From assembly GCA_958425285.1 (NCBI GenBank), contig CATZVV010000015.1, positions 1 to 15,704 of the forward strand: a DNA stretch of 15,704 nucleotides, read 5' to 3'. A program made the position numbers and the translations under genes. Each line of letters opens with the position of its first letter. Positions within the stretch are counted from its first letter, which is position 1. The notes beneath the pieces were generated by a model. That model did not search any database. It was not told the DNA's origin and saw only the letters and a program-made list of their open reading frames with translations. Source of the stretch: an uncultured Lachnoclostridium sp. Its GTDB lineage: Bacteria > Bacillota > Clostridia > Lachnospirales > Lachnospiraceae. This document shows positions 1 through 7,233 of this stretch, piece by piece.

Positions 1-1
1 A

Positions 2-1150
2 CTTCAAACGCTTTCCTTTGTCTGAAGGCGGTTGTTGTAATGCAACTGCTTCGGCTAAAATCTCATTCAGGACACCTGTTTGGATACGTAGGGCATGGTT
101 TTGAATTACAGTCTCCAACAAATCGAACAACTTAGGTGTACGCTGTCCTGTTTTAGCAGAGATAAAGATAATTTCAGCATAAGGAACAAAGGAAAGGATT
201 TCACGTACTTTTGCCGTATATTTTTTTACGGTATGATTGTCTTTTTCAATGGCATCCCATTTGTTTACTGCAATCATTAAACCTTTGCCGCGGTCATGTG
301 CAATCCCACATATTTTAGCATCCTGTTCAGTAACGCCTTCGGTTGCGTCAATCATTAAGATAACCACATCAGAACGTTCAATAGCAGCAACTGTGCGAAT
401 AATACTATAACGCTCCAAGTCTTCCTTTATTTTATTTTTGCGGCGCAGTCCGGCAGTATCAATAAAAACATATGCCTTATCATCTTTTATGATTTCTGTA
501 TCAACAGCATCACGAGTAGTTCCGGCAATATCAGATACGATTACTCGATTTTCTCCTAACAGTTTGTTAATAAGCGAGGATTTTCCGACATTTGGTTTCC
601 CAACAATGGAAACTTTGGGACGATCATCTTCTGATTCTTCAAATTTCTCAAAAGAAATATGTTCAACAACTGCATCCAGCATGTCCCCAATACCAAGTTT
701 AGAGGAAGCAGAAACTGGATGTGGATCTCCAATTCCTAAATTATAAAATTCATAGACATCTGTCATATATTTATTAAAATGATCTACTTTGTTTACAACA
801 AGAACAACCGGCTTTCCGGATTTTCGAAGCATATCAGCAACTTTGTAATCTGCGTCAACAAGCCCTTGTTGTACATCAACAATAAAAAGAATAACATCTG
901 CTGTTTCAATAGCGATATTGGCCTGCTCTCTCATATGTGACAGCATTTTATCTTTGCTGTCCATTTCAATTCCCCCGGTATCAATGAGGGAAAAGTTGTA
1001 GTTAAGCCATGTCATATCTGCATAGATACGATCTCTTGTTACACCTGGGTAATCTTTCACAATGGCGATTTTATCTCCGGCAAGTGTATTAAATAAAGTA
1101 GACTTCCCTACATTAGGGCGGCCTACAATTGCAAGTATTGGTTTACTCAT
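2..1150 (-). CDS. der: Ribosome biogenesis GTPase Der (EngA), 3' end beyond the window
   Basis: Der is a cytoplasmic tandem-GTPase needed for maturation of the 50S ribosomal subunit. I translated 383 codons from the ATG at 1150 with no stop before the window edge; the family is usually about 440 residues, so roughly the last 55 to 60 are missing. Two G domains are visible. The first has GRPNVGKS at residues 10-17, DTGG at 57-60 and NKVD at 120-123. The second has GKPNVGKS at 184-191, DTAG at 231-234 and NKWD at 296-299. The start of the C-terminal KH-like domain follows, ending in a PPSDKGKRLK segment at the edge. The start is supported by AGGAG (1155-1159 on the minus strand) five to six bases upstream, and by a good promoter at 1189-1217. 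It is transcribed divergently from prs. Confidence 0.97.
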   Translation of the reverse strand, partial: MSKPILAIVGRPNVGKSTLFNTLAGDKIAIVKDYPGVTRDRIYADMTWLNYNFSLIDTGGIEMDSKDKMLSHMREQANIAIETADVILFIVDVQQGLVDADYKVADMLRKSGKPVVLVVNKVDHFNKYMTDVYEFYNLGIGDPHPVSASSKLGIGDMLDAVVEHISFEKFEESEDDRPKVSIVGKPNVGKSSLINKLLGENRVIVSDIAGTTRDAVDTEIIKDDKAYVFIDTAGLRRKNKIKEDLERYSIIRTVAAIERSDVVILMIDATEGVTEQDAKICGIAHDRGKGLMIAVNKWDAIEKDNHTVKKYTAKVREILSFVPYAEIIFISAKTGQRTPKLFDLLETVIQNHALRIQTGVLNEILAEAVALQQPPSDKGKRLK

Positions 1151-1188
1151 AAGAACTCCTTTAATTGCCTGTTTATGTTTGCATACTT

Positions 1189-1217
1189 ATTATATTAGTT
1201 TCTATTCAATAAATCAA
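1189..1217 (-). promoter_or_regulatory. Housekeeping-sigma promoter for der
   Basis: Read on the minus strand, TTGATT (1217-1212) and a perfect TATAAT (1194-1189) are separated by 17 bases. This is followed by about 35 bases of leader and the der ribosome binding site. Its -35 box lies 10 bp from the -35 box of the oppositely directed prs promoter, giving a compact back-to-back arrangement. Confidence 0.7.
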
Positions 1218-1227
1218 TTCTTTTTTC

Positions 1228-1256
1228 TTGACGAAAATTTGGTTTTGAACTATCAT
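1228..1256 (+). promoter_or_regulatory. Housekeeping-sigma promoter for prs
   Basis: TTGACG (1228-1233) and TATCAT (1251-1256) are separated by exactly 17 bases, upstream of the prs ribosome binding site. The intergenic space 1151-1323 is explained by this promoter and the der promoter; I see no riboswitch or stable leader hairpin in it. Confidence 0.65.
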
Positions 1257-1323
1257 TATATAAGACCAAATATGCAAAATGATAGAATTAATCAATTTGT
1301 TTCTATACTGGAGGATTAAATTA

Positions 1324-2490
1324 ATGACGAAACGACCAATTACTGAGACGATTCCCGTAGCGCCTTTAAAAATTATTGCGATGGGAAATTGTTCTGCACT
1401 AGGTGAAAAAGTAAACCGTTTAATTGTAGATGCCAGACATAAAATGGTAAGTTCCAATAAGCATACATTAGCATTTCTTGGTTATGAAGCAGACAGTTAC
1501 TTAGTGAATTTTTCTCTGGAACGTTTGGCAACCGGTGAAGGAAAAGCAATTATCAATGAATCCATCCGGGGAACAGATTTATTTATATTATGTGATGTAG
1601 CCAATTCTTCTATGCAATACAAGATTGACAGTAAAAATACAAATGCATCTCCAGATGATCACTTTTCAGATTTAAAACGTCTCATTGCAGCATGTAGTGG
1701 AAAAGCAAATCGAATCCATGTGATTATGCCGTTTTTATATGAAGGCAGAAATGACTTGCGGACGAATTTGGAATCTCTAGATGGCTCCTTAGCTTTACAC
1801 GAACTTATAAAAATGGGAGTCAGTACAATTTCTACCTTTGATGCCCATGAACCAAGATTGCAAAATGCTCTTCCCTTGGATGGATTTGATATTTTTCATA
1901 CATCCTACCAGTTTATTCGTACTCTGATGGAAAAAGATCCGGACATTAAAGTAAAGAAGACCGATTTGATGATTATTAGTCCGGATGTTGGCGGCATGAA
2001 ACGAGCTGTCTATTATGCCAACCAGTTGGGACTGGATATGGGAATGTTTTATAAACGATTTGATTATACAACACTGGTTAATGATGAGCATCCTGTGATT
2101 GCTGTTGAATTTTTAGGAAATGATGTCGCAGGGAAAAATGCTTTTATTATTGATGATATGATTGCTACTGGATAGACTGTATTAGAAACAGCCAGAGAAC
2201 TCAAAAAGCGGAAAGCAGGAAAAGTTATTATTGCCGCTACTTTTGGATTATTTAATGATGGATTGGAAAAGTTTGACAAAGCATATGAAGAGGGAGCCTT
2301 TGATAAGATTTATACAACGAATCTCACATACTGCTCGCAAGAGTTATTGGATAAACCATATTATGAAAATGTTGACCTCAGTAAATATATTGCTCTGATT
2401 ATTGATACAGTAAATAATGATACTTCTGTTAACGAGATCCAGGACAACAGGGCGAAAATACAGGAGCTTCTTTCTGCTCAAAATGAATAA
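1324..2490 (+). pseudogene. prs: Ribose-phosphate pyrophosphokinase (PRPP synthetase), interrupted by an in-frame TAG at codon 284
   Basis: The family makes PRPP from ribose 5-phosphate and ATP for nucleotide, histidine and tryptophan synthesis. The ATG at 1324 is chosen because GGAGG (1310-1314) lies nine bases upstream; an in-frame ATG at 1279 has no such site. The frame gives 283 residues, then TAG at 2173-2175, then continues open in the same frame to TAA at 2488-2490, 388 residues if the codon is read through. Visible motifs are SPDDH, VIMPFLYEGR, TFDAHEPRLQNALP and DDMIATG followed by the stop. The last is the ribose-phosphate/PRPP-binding loop, so truncation there should abolish activity. 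The sequence after the stop (RELKKRKA, ATFGLFNDGLEKF, TTNLTYC) still matches the long clostridial Prs type. rnhB, hisG and an ACT gene here end with TAG, so TAG is an ordinary stop in this genome. It may be a real nonsense mutation in a redundant copy, readthrough, or sequence error. Confidence 0.85.
2173..2175 (+). other. In-frame amber codon inside prs
   Basis: The codons read GGA TAG ACT, directly after the DDMIATG motif. One base change from CAG (Gln) or GAG (Glu) would produce TAG, and Glu is the residue I recall at this place in related clostridial proteins. Downstream reading is uninterrupted and family-like, so this is a point lesion rather than a frameshift. Confidence 0.9.
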
Positions 2491-2834
2491 AATGAAAAAG
2501 CATTTTTTATATGATGTATCGAGTTACCTTCGATTAGAATTACATCAAAACGCATAGGGCTATCTGGAGGGATAGCTCTTCTTTTGATATAGTACATGGC
2601 GCACCGGGAAATTAATTGTACTTTTTTTTCAGTGATTGCAGAAAATGCTCCTCCATACAAATTATTTTTTCGATATTTTACTTCGACAAAAACAAGATAT
2701 ATTCCATCTTTGGCAATAATATCAATTTCTCCCCCATAAATCCAGAAATTAGTTTCTATAATTGAAAAACCCTGCTCCTTTAGAAAGATACAGGCTAATT
2801 CTTCTTTTTCCATTCCTATTTTACGCGAATTCAT
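2478..2834 (-). CDS. yraN: YraN family (UPF0102) endonuclease-like protein
   Basis: A 118-residue protein of the usual length for the YraN/UPF0102 family, which has a restriction-endonuclease-like fold. The family's hallmark is clear: GGEIDIIAKDG followed by VFVEVKYR (about residues 34-54), carrying the acidic and Lys residues of a PD-(D/E)xK-like site. The N terminus (NSRKIGMEKEELA) also fits the family. The cellular role of the family is not firmly established; a role in DNA recombination or repair is often inferred. It is the last gene of the minus-strand run, with rnhB two genes upstream, a common pairing in bacteria. The nearest strong Shine-Dalgarno, GGGAGG, is 14 bases from the ATG, which is long, but an in-frame stop just upstream leaves no better start. 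Its 3' end overlaps prs by 13 bp. Confidence 0.9.
   Translation of the reverse strand: MNSRKIGMEKEELACIFLKEQGFSIIETNFWIYGGEIDIIAKDGIYLVFVEVKYRKNNLYGGAFSAITEKKVQLISRCAMYYIKRRAIPPDSPMRFDVILIEGNSIHHIKNAFSFYSF
2556..2585 (+). terminator. Probable intrinsic terminator for prs, lying inside yraN
   Basis: On the plus strand AGGGCTATC (2556-2564) pairs with GATAGCTCT (2571-2579) as a nine-base stem with one G-U pair and a six-base loop, followed by TTCTTTT. It lies 66 bases after the prs stop, antisense to the yraN coding region. The T run is interrupted by a C, so the strength is uncertain. No comparable signal for the minus-strand operon was seen at the yraN end. Confidence 0.45.
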
Positions 2835-2854
2835 GATTTAATTATCTGCCTCCC

Positions 2855-3130
2855 TCATTTTAAATCAATTTTTCTTTTAATCTGCTCAAGACCATCCACA
2901 AAAATTAATACCTCTGCAACAACAGAATAAAGTTCTGGCGGAATATATTCTCCTAAATCCAACATAGAGAGTGATTTTGCTAATTTTTCATCCTGATGAA
3001 TAGGAACTTCAGCTTCTTTTGCGCGTTTAATGATGCGATCGGCTAAATATCCTTTTCCAGTTGCAATTACTTTAGGAGCAACATCATCTTTTTCATATTC
3101 TAAGGCTACGGCTGTCTTATTTTTATCCAT
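2855..3130 (-). CDS. Stand-alone FlhB C-terminal-domain protein (FlhX/YlqH type)
   Basis: A 91-residue protein that matches the cytoplasmic C-terminal domain of the FlhB/YscU export-switch family: a TAVALEYE strand, APKVIATGKGYLADRI, then VPIHQDEKLAKSL and the closing IPPELYSVVAEVL. It has no membrane segments, so it equals only the part of FlhB after the autocleavage site. The NPTH cleavage motif is absent: the protein begins MDKNKTAVALEY where FlhB would have NPTHYAVAL. B. subtilis YlqH is a comparable small protein next to rnhB, so the context is conserved. The function of these orphan domains is not settled. GGAGG lies eight bases before the ATG, and the rnhB stop TAG overlaps that site, so the two genes are tightly coupled. 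No other flagellar or secretion gene is in the window. Confidence 0.88.
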   Translation of the reverse strand: MDKNKTAVALEYEKDDVAPKVIATGKGYLADRIIKRAKEAEVPIHQDEKLAKSLSMLDLGEYIPPELYSVVAEVLIFVDGLEQIKRKIDLK

Positions 3131-3142
3131 AAAATTTCCCTC

Positions 3143-3901
3143 CTATATGAAATTTTTAATAAATGTCAACCGATGAATTGGACATGGTCCATATTCTCGT
3201 ATAGCGGCAATATGTTCTGCTGAACCATAGCCTTTATGCCTCTCAAAGCCATATTCCGGATATAGTTCTGCGTAATCCTCCATAATCCGGTCTCTTGTTA
3301 CTTTTGCCATAATACTGGCAGCTGCAATAGAAACACTTTTGGCATCTCCTTTGATAATTCCGATTTGCCGAATTGGGATGCTGGGAATTGTTACGGCATC
3401 ATTTAGGAGCAGATCAGGGATGACACTTAAATCTTCAACCGCATGTTTCATCGCTTCATAAGTTGCCTGAAGAATATTAATCTCATCAATTCGCCCTGGA
3501 GAAGAGATTCCAATTCCATAAGAAATCGCCTTTTCCTTAATTTCCTCAAATAGTTCGTCTCTTCTGGCAGCAGATAATTTTTTAGAATCATTTAAATACA
3601 AAATTTGTGCATCCTTTGGTAAAACTACTGCTCCGGCAGCAACCGGTCCTGCGAGAGGTCCTCTTCCTGCCTCATCAATGCCGCATATAAATTCGCAGTC
3701 AGGGTATTGATTTTCAAATTCTTTCATCCTCAAAAGACGTTTGCATTCATTTTCATAAGCTATTATCTTCTTACGATAAGATTGTATCAGGGATTGAACA
3801 CCCGACCTTGTATCATGTTCATATTCATTTATTAGACAAGGCCATTTTTTCATTGGTTCATCTATAAATTCTGCTTTAATATCTGCAATTTTTTTTGCCA
3901 T
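3143..3901 (-). CDS. rnhB: Ribonuclease HII
   Basis: RNase HII cleaves RNA in RNA-DNA hybrids and starts removal of single ribonucleotides from DNA. From the ATG at 3901 it has 252 residues. A 70-residue N-terminal extension like that of Bacillus RNase HII precedes the catalytic domain, which opens with CGIDEAGRGPLAGPV (catalytic D76 and E77). Later come LLLNDAVTIP with the third Asp, SIMAKVTRDRIM with the fourth, and the HKGYG segment. The upstream in-frame ATG at 3913 would add four residues, but the GGAGG in its second and third codons sits five bases before the ATG at 3901, so 3901 is the better start. Stop is TAG, embedded in the ribosome binding site of the next gene. Neighbours ylqH-like and yraN fit a conserved block. 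Confidence 0.96.
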   Translation of the reverse strand: MAKKIADIKAEFIDEPMKKWPCLINEYEHDTRSGVQSLIQSYRKKIIAYENECKRLLRMKEFENQYPDCEFICGIDEAGRGPLAGPVAAGAVVLPKDAQILYLNDSKKLSAARRDELFEEIKEKAISYGIGISSPGRIDEINILQATYEAMKHAVEDLSVIPDLLLNDAVTIPSIPIRQIGIIKGDAKSVSIAAASIMAKVTRDRIMEDYAELYPEYGFERHKGYGSAEHIAAIREYGPCPIHRLTFIKNFI

Positions 3902-3925
3902 ATTTTCCTCCATACAAATATATGG

Positions 3926-4351
3926 TTATTGGTTTGAAAATCTAATTTCCTGTTCATCGGGTAATCCAATTACAGATACTTCAATAAAAGCTTCTGACTT
4001 TTTATATATTAACTCAATTTCCTTCCCTTTCACAATCGAAGAAGCAAATTCCTTCTTTAACTGTGTGCCATTGAGACCCAACGCTTGTTCCAGTTTTGCC
4101 TGAATTTGCTTTTCCGTTTCTGTTACAGGGCTTCCGTATGTAAAATGTAAGTCTTCCTCAATGGATTCATTCGTTAAAATATTTTCGAGGGTAGTATACA
4201 CTGCATCAACTAATTGACGATCCTTTCCCATACGGAAACTTTTCATATAAGGTGTTACCTGGCATACAATAATCACAGTTAGTGTGACCATTATTGCAAG
4301 TAAGATCATGTAATCTGTCTTATGTTTTTTCTTTGCATCTGCTGAAATCAC
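3926..4351 (-). CDS. Hypothetical protein with one N-terminal membrane helix
   Basis: I do not recognise this family. A short Lys-rich N terminus (DAKKKHKT) precedes one membrane helix (DYMILLAIMVTLTVIIVCQV, about residues 13-32), then about 100 residues with a helical stretch (RQLVDAVYTTLENIL) and a beta-rich end. The layout of a short basic head, one helix and an amphipathic helix with Asp, Gln and Val at pilin-like spacings recalls pseudopilins, but no Gly-Phe-Thr-x-x-x-Glu peptidase site is present, so this is only a suggestion. The start is ambiguous. The ATG at 4357 lies one base after AAGGAG; the GTG two codons on (4351) is seven bases away, so I prefer GTG, giving 141 residues. It is eight to fourteen bases after the ACT gene and just before rnhB. 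Confidence 0.65.
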   Translation of the reverse strand: MISADAKKKHKTDYMILLAIMVTLTVIIVCQVTPYMKSFRMGKDRQLVDAVYTTLENILTNESIEEDLHFTYGSPVTETEKQIQAKLEQALGLNGTQLKKEFASSIVKGKEIELIYKKSEAFIEVSVIGLPDEQEIRFSNQ

Positions 4352-4365
4352 AATCATTCTCCTTC

Positions 4366-4791
4366 TTACTGGTTATTGATAGTATATGCCCGTTCATTCA
4401 ATAAATCAAATCCGTCTTTCTGGAGAATTTTTATAGTTTCTTCGATTTCATCTGCTTTAATTATCAGTGATGGGTGATTCCCTGTTGCCAGAACATAAAT
4501 ATATTCAATGTTAACATCTTTCAATGTTTCCATGATACGATTCAATGCACCGATTTCATGTGGCAGCAGCACGGCAATTACATCTGTCAGCATAGCAGAG
4601 AATCCCGCCTCTTTTAAAACTTTTTTTCCTTTTTCAGGATTGTCGACAATCATACGTAATAATCCATATTCGGATGTGTCTGCCAAACTGAATGAAGTGA
4701 TATTAATTTCATTTGTAGCTAGTACGTTTGTAACTTCTTCTAAACGTCCCTGACGGTTTTCCATAAACACAGATAACTGCTTTAGTAACAT
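4366..4791 (-). CDS. Tandem ACT-domain protein (second copy, downstream of paaK)
   Basis: A 141-residue protein with two ACT-like domains and nothing else. The first begins LKQLSVFMENRQGRLEEV (residues 3-20), the typical ACT strand plus NxxGxL turn. The second begins at about residue 70 with VIAVLLPHEIGALNRIME. ACT domains bind small ligands, most often amino acids. Stand-alone ACT proteins next to indolepyruvate oxidoreductase and phenylacetate-CoA ligase are a recurring association in anaerobes, so sensing of aromatic amino acids or arylacetyl compounds is the natural inference; the ligand cannot be read from sequence. GGAGG lies eight bases before the ATG. It follows paaK by 15 bases. It is clearly related to the ACT gene on the other side of paaK (shared LKQLSV/MKQLSV openings and VTDVIAI/LTDVIAV). 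Confidence 0.9.
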   Translation of the reverse strand: MLLKQLSVFMENRQGRLEEVTNVLATNEINITSFSLADTSEYGLLRMIVDNPEKGKKVLKEAGFSAMLTDVIAVLLPHEIGALNRIMETLKDVNIEYIYVLATGNHPSLIIKADEIEETIKILQKDGFDLLNERAYTINNQ

Positions 4792-4806
4792 AAAACATAC
4801 CTCCTG

Positions 4807-6105
4807 TTAGTTTAATTTACGTTTGTCGATAACACGTTTTGCCTTTCCTTCGCTTCGCTCAATTGTTCTTGGCTCCACTAACTTAACCATAGGTGCAATG
4901 CCAAGTGCCTGTTGAAGAACATGAGTAATCTTTTTTGTCAGGCTTTCCAGTTTACGAATTTCATCCGAGAAAAATCTTTCTTCAACTTCGACCAATACTT
5001 CCAGTGTATCCAGATTTCCTACTCGATCAACAATAAGCAGGTAGTGTGGACTGGTCTCTCCCATTTCCAAAAGTGCAGCTTCAACCTGTGAAGGAAATAC
5101 ATTTACGCCGCGAATAATCAGCATATCATCTGTTCTTCCCTTAAAACGTGAAATACGAGGCAGTGTTCTTCCGCATTCACATTTGTCATAAGAAATACTT
5201 GTTAAATCTTTTGTGCGGTAACGGAACAGAGGAAGAGCCTCTTTTGTTACCGGAGTGATCACTAACTCTCCTACTTCGCCTTCTTTACAAGACTCAAAGG
5301 TATCTGGATTTACAATTTCAGGAATAAAATGATCGCAATAAATATGAAGTCCCTTGTGATATTCACAATCAGCAGCAACACCAGGTCCCATAATCTCACT
5401 TAAACCGTAAATGTCGTGTGCATGTATATGAAGCCGTTTTTCAATATCTTCTCTCATCTGTTCCGTCCACGGCTCTGCTCCAAGAATTGCAGCACGCAGA
5501 TGAATACGGTCAATTGCACCACTATCTTCTAAGGCCTCAGTAATATGTAATAAATAAGACGGTGTGCAGGCAATGGCGTTGCATCCAAAGTCTTCCATCA
5601 TGGTAATTTGTTTTTTCGTATTGCCCGAAGACATAGGGATAACTGTAGCTCCTAAGTTTTCAGCCCCATAGTGAAGTCCGAGTCCACCCGTAAAAAGACC
5701 ATAACCATAGGCAACCTGAATTTTATCGTTTTTTCCCAGACCGGCCATGGCAAGTACGCGGGCAACACATTCCTGCCAGTTCTCGATATCGCGTCTTGTA
5801 TAACCAACGACAGTCGCCTTTCCTGTTGTACCGGAAGAAGCATGGACACGGACGATTTCAGAATCTGGTACAGCAAAGAGTCCAAAAGGATAGTTATCAC
5901 GTAAGTCATCTTTTGTTGTAAATGGAAGTTTGGTAATATCTTCAATGCTTTGTATATCTCCTGGTTCAAGACCCATCTGCTGCATTTTTTTTCGATAGAA
6001 CTCTACATTATGGTAAACACGGTTTACCATTTTACGCAACCTTGCCCCTTGCAGATTTGCCATTTCATCTCTGCTCATACACTCTTTTGCTTCATTCCAA
6101 ATCAT
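4807..6105 (-). CDS. paaK: Phenylacetate-CoA ligase (AMP-forming)
   Basis: A cytoplasmic adenylate-forming enzyme that activates phenylacetate or related arylacetates to the CoA thioester with ATP. At 432 residues it is the usual length. The phosphate-binding motif is SSGTTGK (90-96). YGLSE lies at 233-237, YRTKD at 296-300, the hinge region GRTDDMLIIRGVNVFP at 323-338, and the C-terminal SEGKAKRVID (418-427) contains the expected catalytic Lys. Cys pairs near 309-311 (KCECGRTLP) are usual in this subfamily. GGAGG lies ten bases before the ATG. The gene sits between two ACT-domain genes and downstream of iorAB, so it probably acts on arylacetates related to the IorAB products, in either direction. 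Substrate preference among phenyl-, hydroxyphenyl- and indoleacetate is not readable. Confidence 0.96.
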   Translation of the reverse strand: MIWNEAKECMSRDEMANLQGARLRKMVNRVYHNVEFYRKKMQQMGLEPGDIQSIEDITKLPFTTKDDLRDNYPFGLFAVPDSEIVRVHASSGTTGKATVVGYTRRDIENWQECVARVLAMAGLGKNDKIQVAYGYGLFTGGLGLHYGAENLGATVIPMSSGNTKKQITMMEDFGCNAIACTPSYLLHITEALEDSGAIDRIHLRAAILGAEPWTEQMREDIEKRLHIHAHDIYGLSEIMGPGVAADCEYHKGLHIYCDHFIPEIVNPDTFESCKEGEVGELVITPVTKEALPLFRYRTKDLTSISYDKCECGRTLPRISRFKGRTDDMLIIRGVNVFPSQVEAALLEMGETSPHYLLIVDRVGNLDTLEVLVEVEERFFSDEIRKLESLTKKITHVLQQALGIAPMVKLVEPRTIERSEGKAKRVIDKRKLN

Positions 6106-6129
6106 TGTTCTAAATCCTCCTCGTCTAGC

Positions 6130-6540
6130 CTATAATGAGTTTATCATTTTTATATTGTTTTCTTCAAAAATCCGAACTGCCTGTTCTGGTTCATTTGTGC
6201 TTAATACTAGCAGGGGATTGTTGATGCCCCGGTAAACAAAAGAATACATATACCGTATATTAATTTCATTTTGTGTACATATCTGTAAGAAGTGATCCAG
6301 ACTGCCTGTCTTGTCCTCCAGACAAATTGCAATAACATCTGTTACACGGACAGCAACCTTATGAGATATTAAAACATCCTTGGCTTCTTTGACATCATCA
6401 ACTACAAACCGAAGAATACTAAAATCCGGTGAATCAAAAACTGAAATAGCTTTTACACTGATTCCGGCCTCTTTCAACATATTTGTTACTTTGGCCATAC
6501 TTCCGACCTGATTTTCTATATATACGGACAATTGTTTCAT
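6130..6540 (-). CDS. Tandem ACT-domain protein (first copy, between iorB and paaK)
   Basis: A 136-residue protein of two ACT domains. The first opens MKQLSVYIENQVGSMAKV; the second opens near residue 68 with VIAICLEDKTGSLDHFLQ. It has no enzymatic or DNA-binding part, so it is most likely a ligand-sensing partner, plausibly of PaaK or IorAB, responding to aromatic amino acids. GGGAG lies six bases before the ATG; iorB ends 38 bases upstream and paaK starts 24 bases downstream, so it is within one transcription unit. Stop is TAG. It resembles the second ACT gene beyond paaK in both length and layout, which suggests an old duplication around paaK. Confidence 0.9.
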   Translation of the reverse strand: MKQLSVYIENQVGSMAKVTNMLKEAGISVKAISVFDSPDFSILRFVVDDVKEAKDVLISHKVAVRVTDVIAICLEDKTGSLDHFLQICTQNEINIRYMYSFVYRGINNPLLVLSTNEPEQAVRIFEENNIKMINSL

Positions 6541-6578
6541 AAAATTCTCCCTTTCTCATGTGAAAATTAAGTAATCGA

Positions 6579-7148
6579 TTACAATCCATAACCGGTAATA
6601 AATGCCTGTTGATTAATATCAATTGTTTTTGGTGGAACAGTTTTGGAAATAACATCTAACCAGTCACTTAAAGAAAAGTCCATATGTTTTGCAGCTATTC
6701 CAAGTACAATGACATTAAATACTCTTGGATTTCCTATTTTTTTTGCTTCAGACATAGCATCTACCGTAATGACACGGTGATTTTTTTCTAATGTTTCAAT
6801 AATGTGCTCCGGATATTGTGCAGTACCGGTGACTACTGGCATCGGATCAATTCTTTGATCATTAATAATCATAACACCATCTTCTTTCAGAAAATGTGCA
6901 TAACGCATTGCCTCTAAACGTTCAAAGGCGATTAGTACATCCGCTTGTCCCTCTTCTACAATTGGCTCTTCTACTTTATCTCCGTAACGTACATAGGTAA
7001 CCACACTTCCACCACGCTGGGCCATTCCATGAACTTCAGATAGTTTTACATCATATCCCGCATGCAGATTAATTCTACCAAGTATTCGACTGGTTAATAA
7101 AGTTCCCTGTCCACCGACTCCTACAATCATTATATTCTTTGTCTTCAT
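6579..7148 (-). CDS. iorB: Indolepyruvate ferredoxin oxidoreductase, beta subunit
   Basis: This is the gamma-domain subunit of 2-oxoacid:ferredoxin oxidoreductase, which with IorA converts arylpyruvates plus CoA to arylacetyl-CoA, CO2 and reduced ferredoxin. It is 189 residues, the normal IorB size. The opening NIMIVGVGGQGTLLTSRIL and the EVHGMAQRGGSV motif (about residues 42-53) are diagnostic. The start is the ATG at 7148, six bases after AAGGAG; a longer frame to 7175 exists but only reads through the displaced iorA tail. The stop of that tail (TAA at 7161-7159) overlaps the iorB ribosome binding site, indicating that IorA and IorB were translationally coupled. Confidence 0.95.
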   Translation of the reverse strand: MKTKNIMIVGVGGQGTLLTSRILGRINLHAGYDVKLSEVHGMAQRGGSVVTYVRYGDKVEEPIVEEGQADVLIAFERLEAMRYAHFLKEDGVMIINDQRIDPMPVVTGTAQYPEHIIETLEKNHRVITVDAMSEAKKIGNPRVFNVIVLGIAAKHMDFSLSDWLDVISKTVPPKTIDINQQAFITGYGL

Positions 7149-7158
7149 AACTTGCTCC

Positions 7159-7233
7159 TTATTTTTTAAGATCAATTTTCTTTATTGCATTAAATTTACA
7201 TGCAGTTTCACATAAACCGCATCCATTGCACAT
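7159..7233 (-). other. Displaced 3' end of iorA: second [4Fe-4S] motif in another frame
   Basis: In the frame one base back from the open iorA frame, these bases encode MCNGCGLCETACKFNAIKK plus five residues and TAA. This is the CxxCxxCxxxC ferredoxin motif expected at the IorA C terminus. Its stop overlaps the iorB ribosome binding site, as coupled genes do. The open frame instead reads through this stretch as a non-family tail (QCAMDAVYVKLHVNLMQ). Adding one base at about 7235-7238 (for example GGA ACA ATG) would rejoin the two parts into a 575-residue protein. A slightly larger deletion is also possible, because the linker between the two cysteine clusters looks short. Confidence 0.85.

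Noticed and set aside
438..746. 102-codon plus-strand frame inside der
   Set aside because: It is antisense to clearly conserved Der GTPase sequence, has no ribosome binding site and no recognisable protein character.
2173..2175. Pyrrolysine or genome-wide amber reassignment
   Set aside because: No pyl genes or insertion-type stem are visible, PRPP synthetases are not pyrrolysine proteins, and TAG ends at least three intact genes here.
2494..2510. A5-GCA-T6 hairpin just after prs
   Set aside because: The stem is only five A-T pairs and too weak for an intrinsic terminator; the hairpin at 2556-2579 is a better candidate.
5652..5969. 105-codon minus-strand frame inside paaK in another phase
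   Set aside because: paaK is intact in its own frame through this region with all motifs, so this is an overlapping shadow and not evidence of a frameshift.
6571..6582. Perfect 12-bp palindrome GTAATCGATTAC at the iorB stop
   Set aside because: It could be an operator-like site, but it is single-copy in what I read, lies inside an operon and overlaps the stop codon, so chance is the simpler explanation.
7149..7175. Upstream extension of the iorB frame (9 codons)
   Set aside because: This only reads the displaced iorA tail in a third frame; AAGGAG is correctly spaced for the ATG at 7148.
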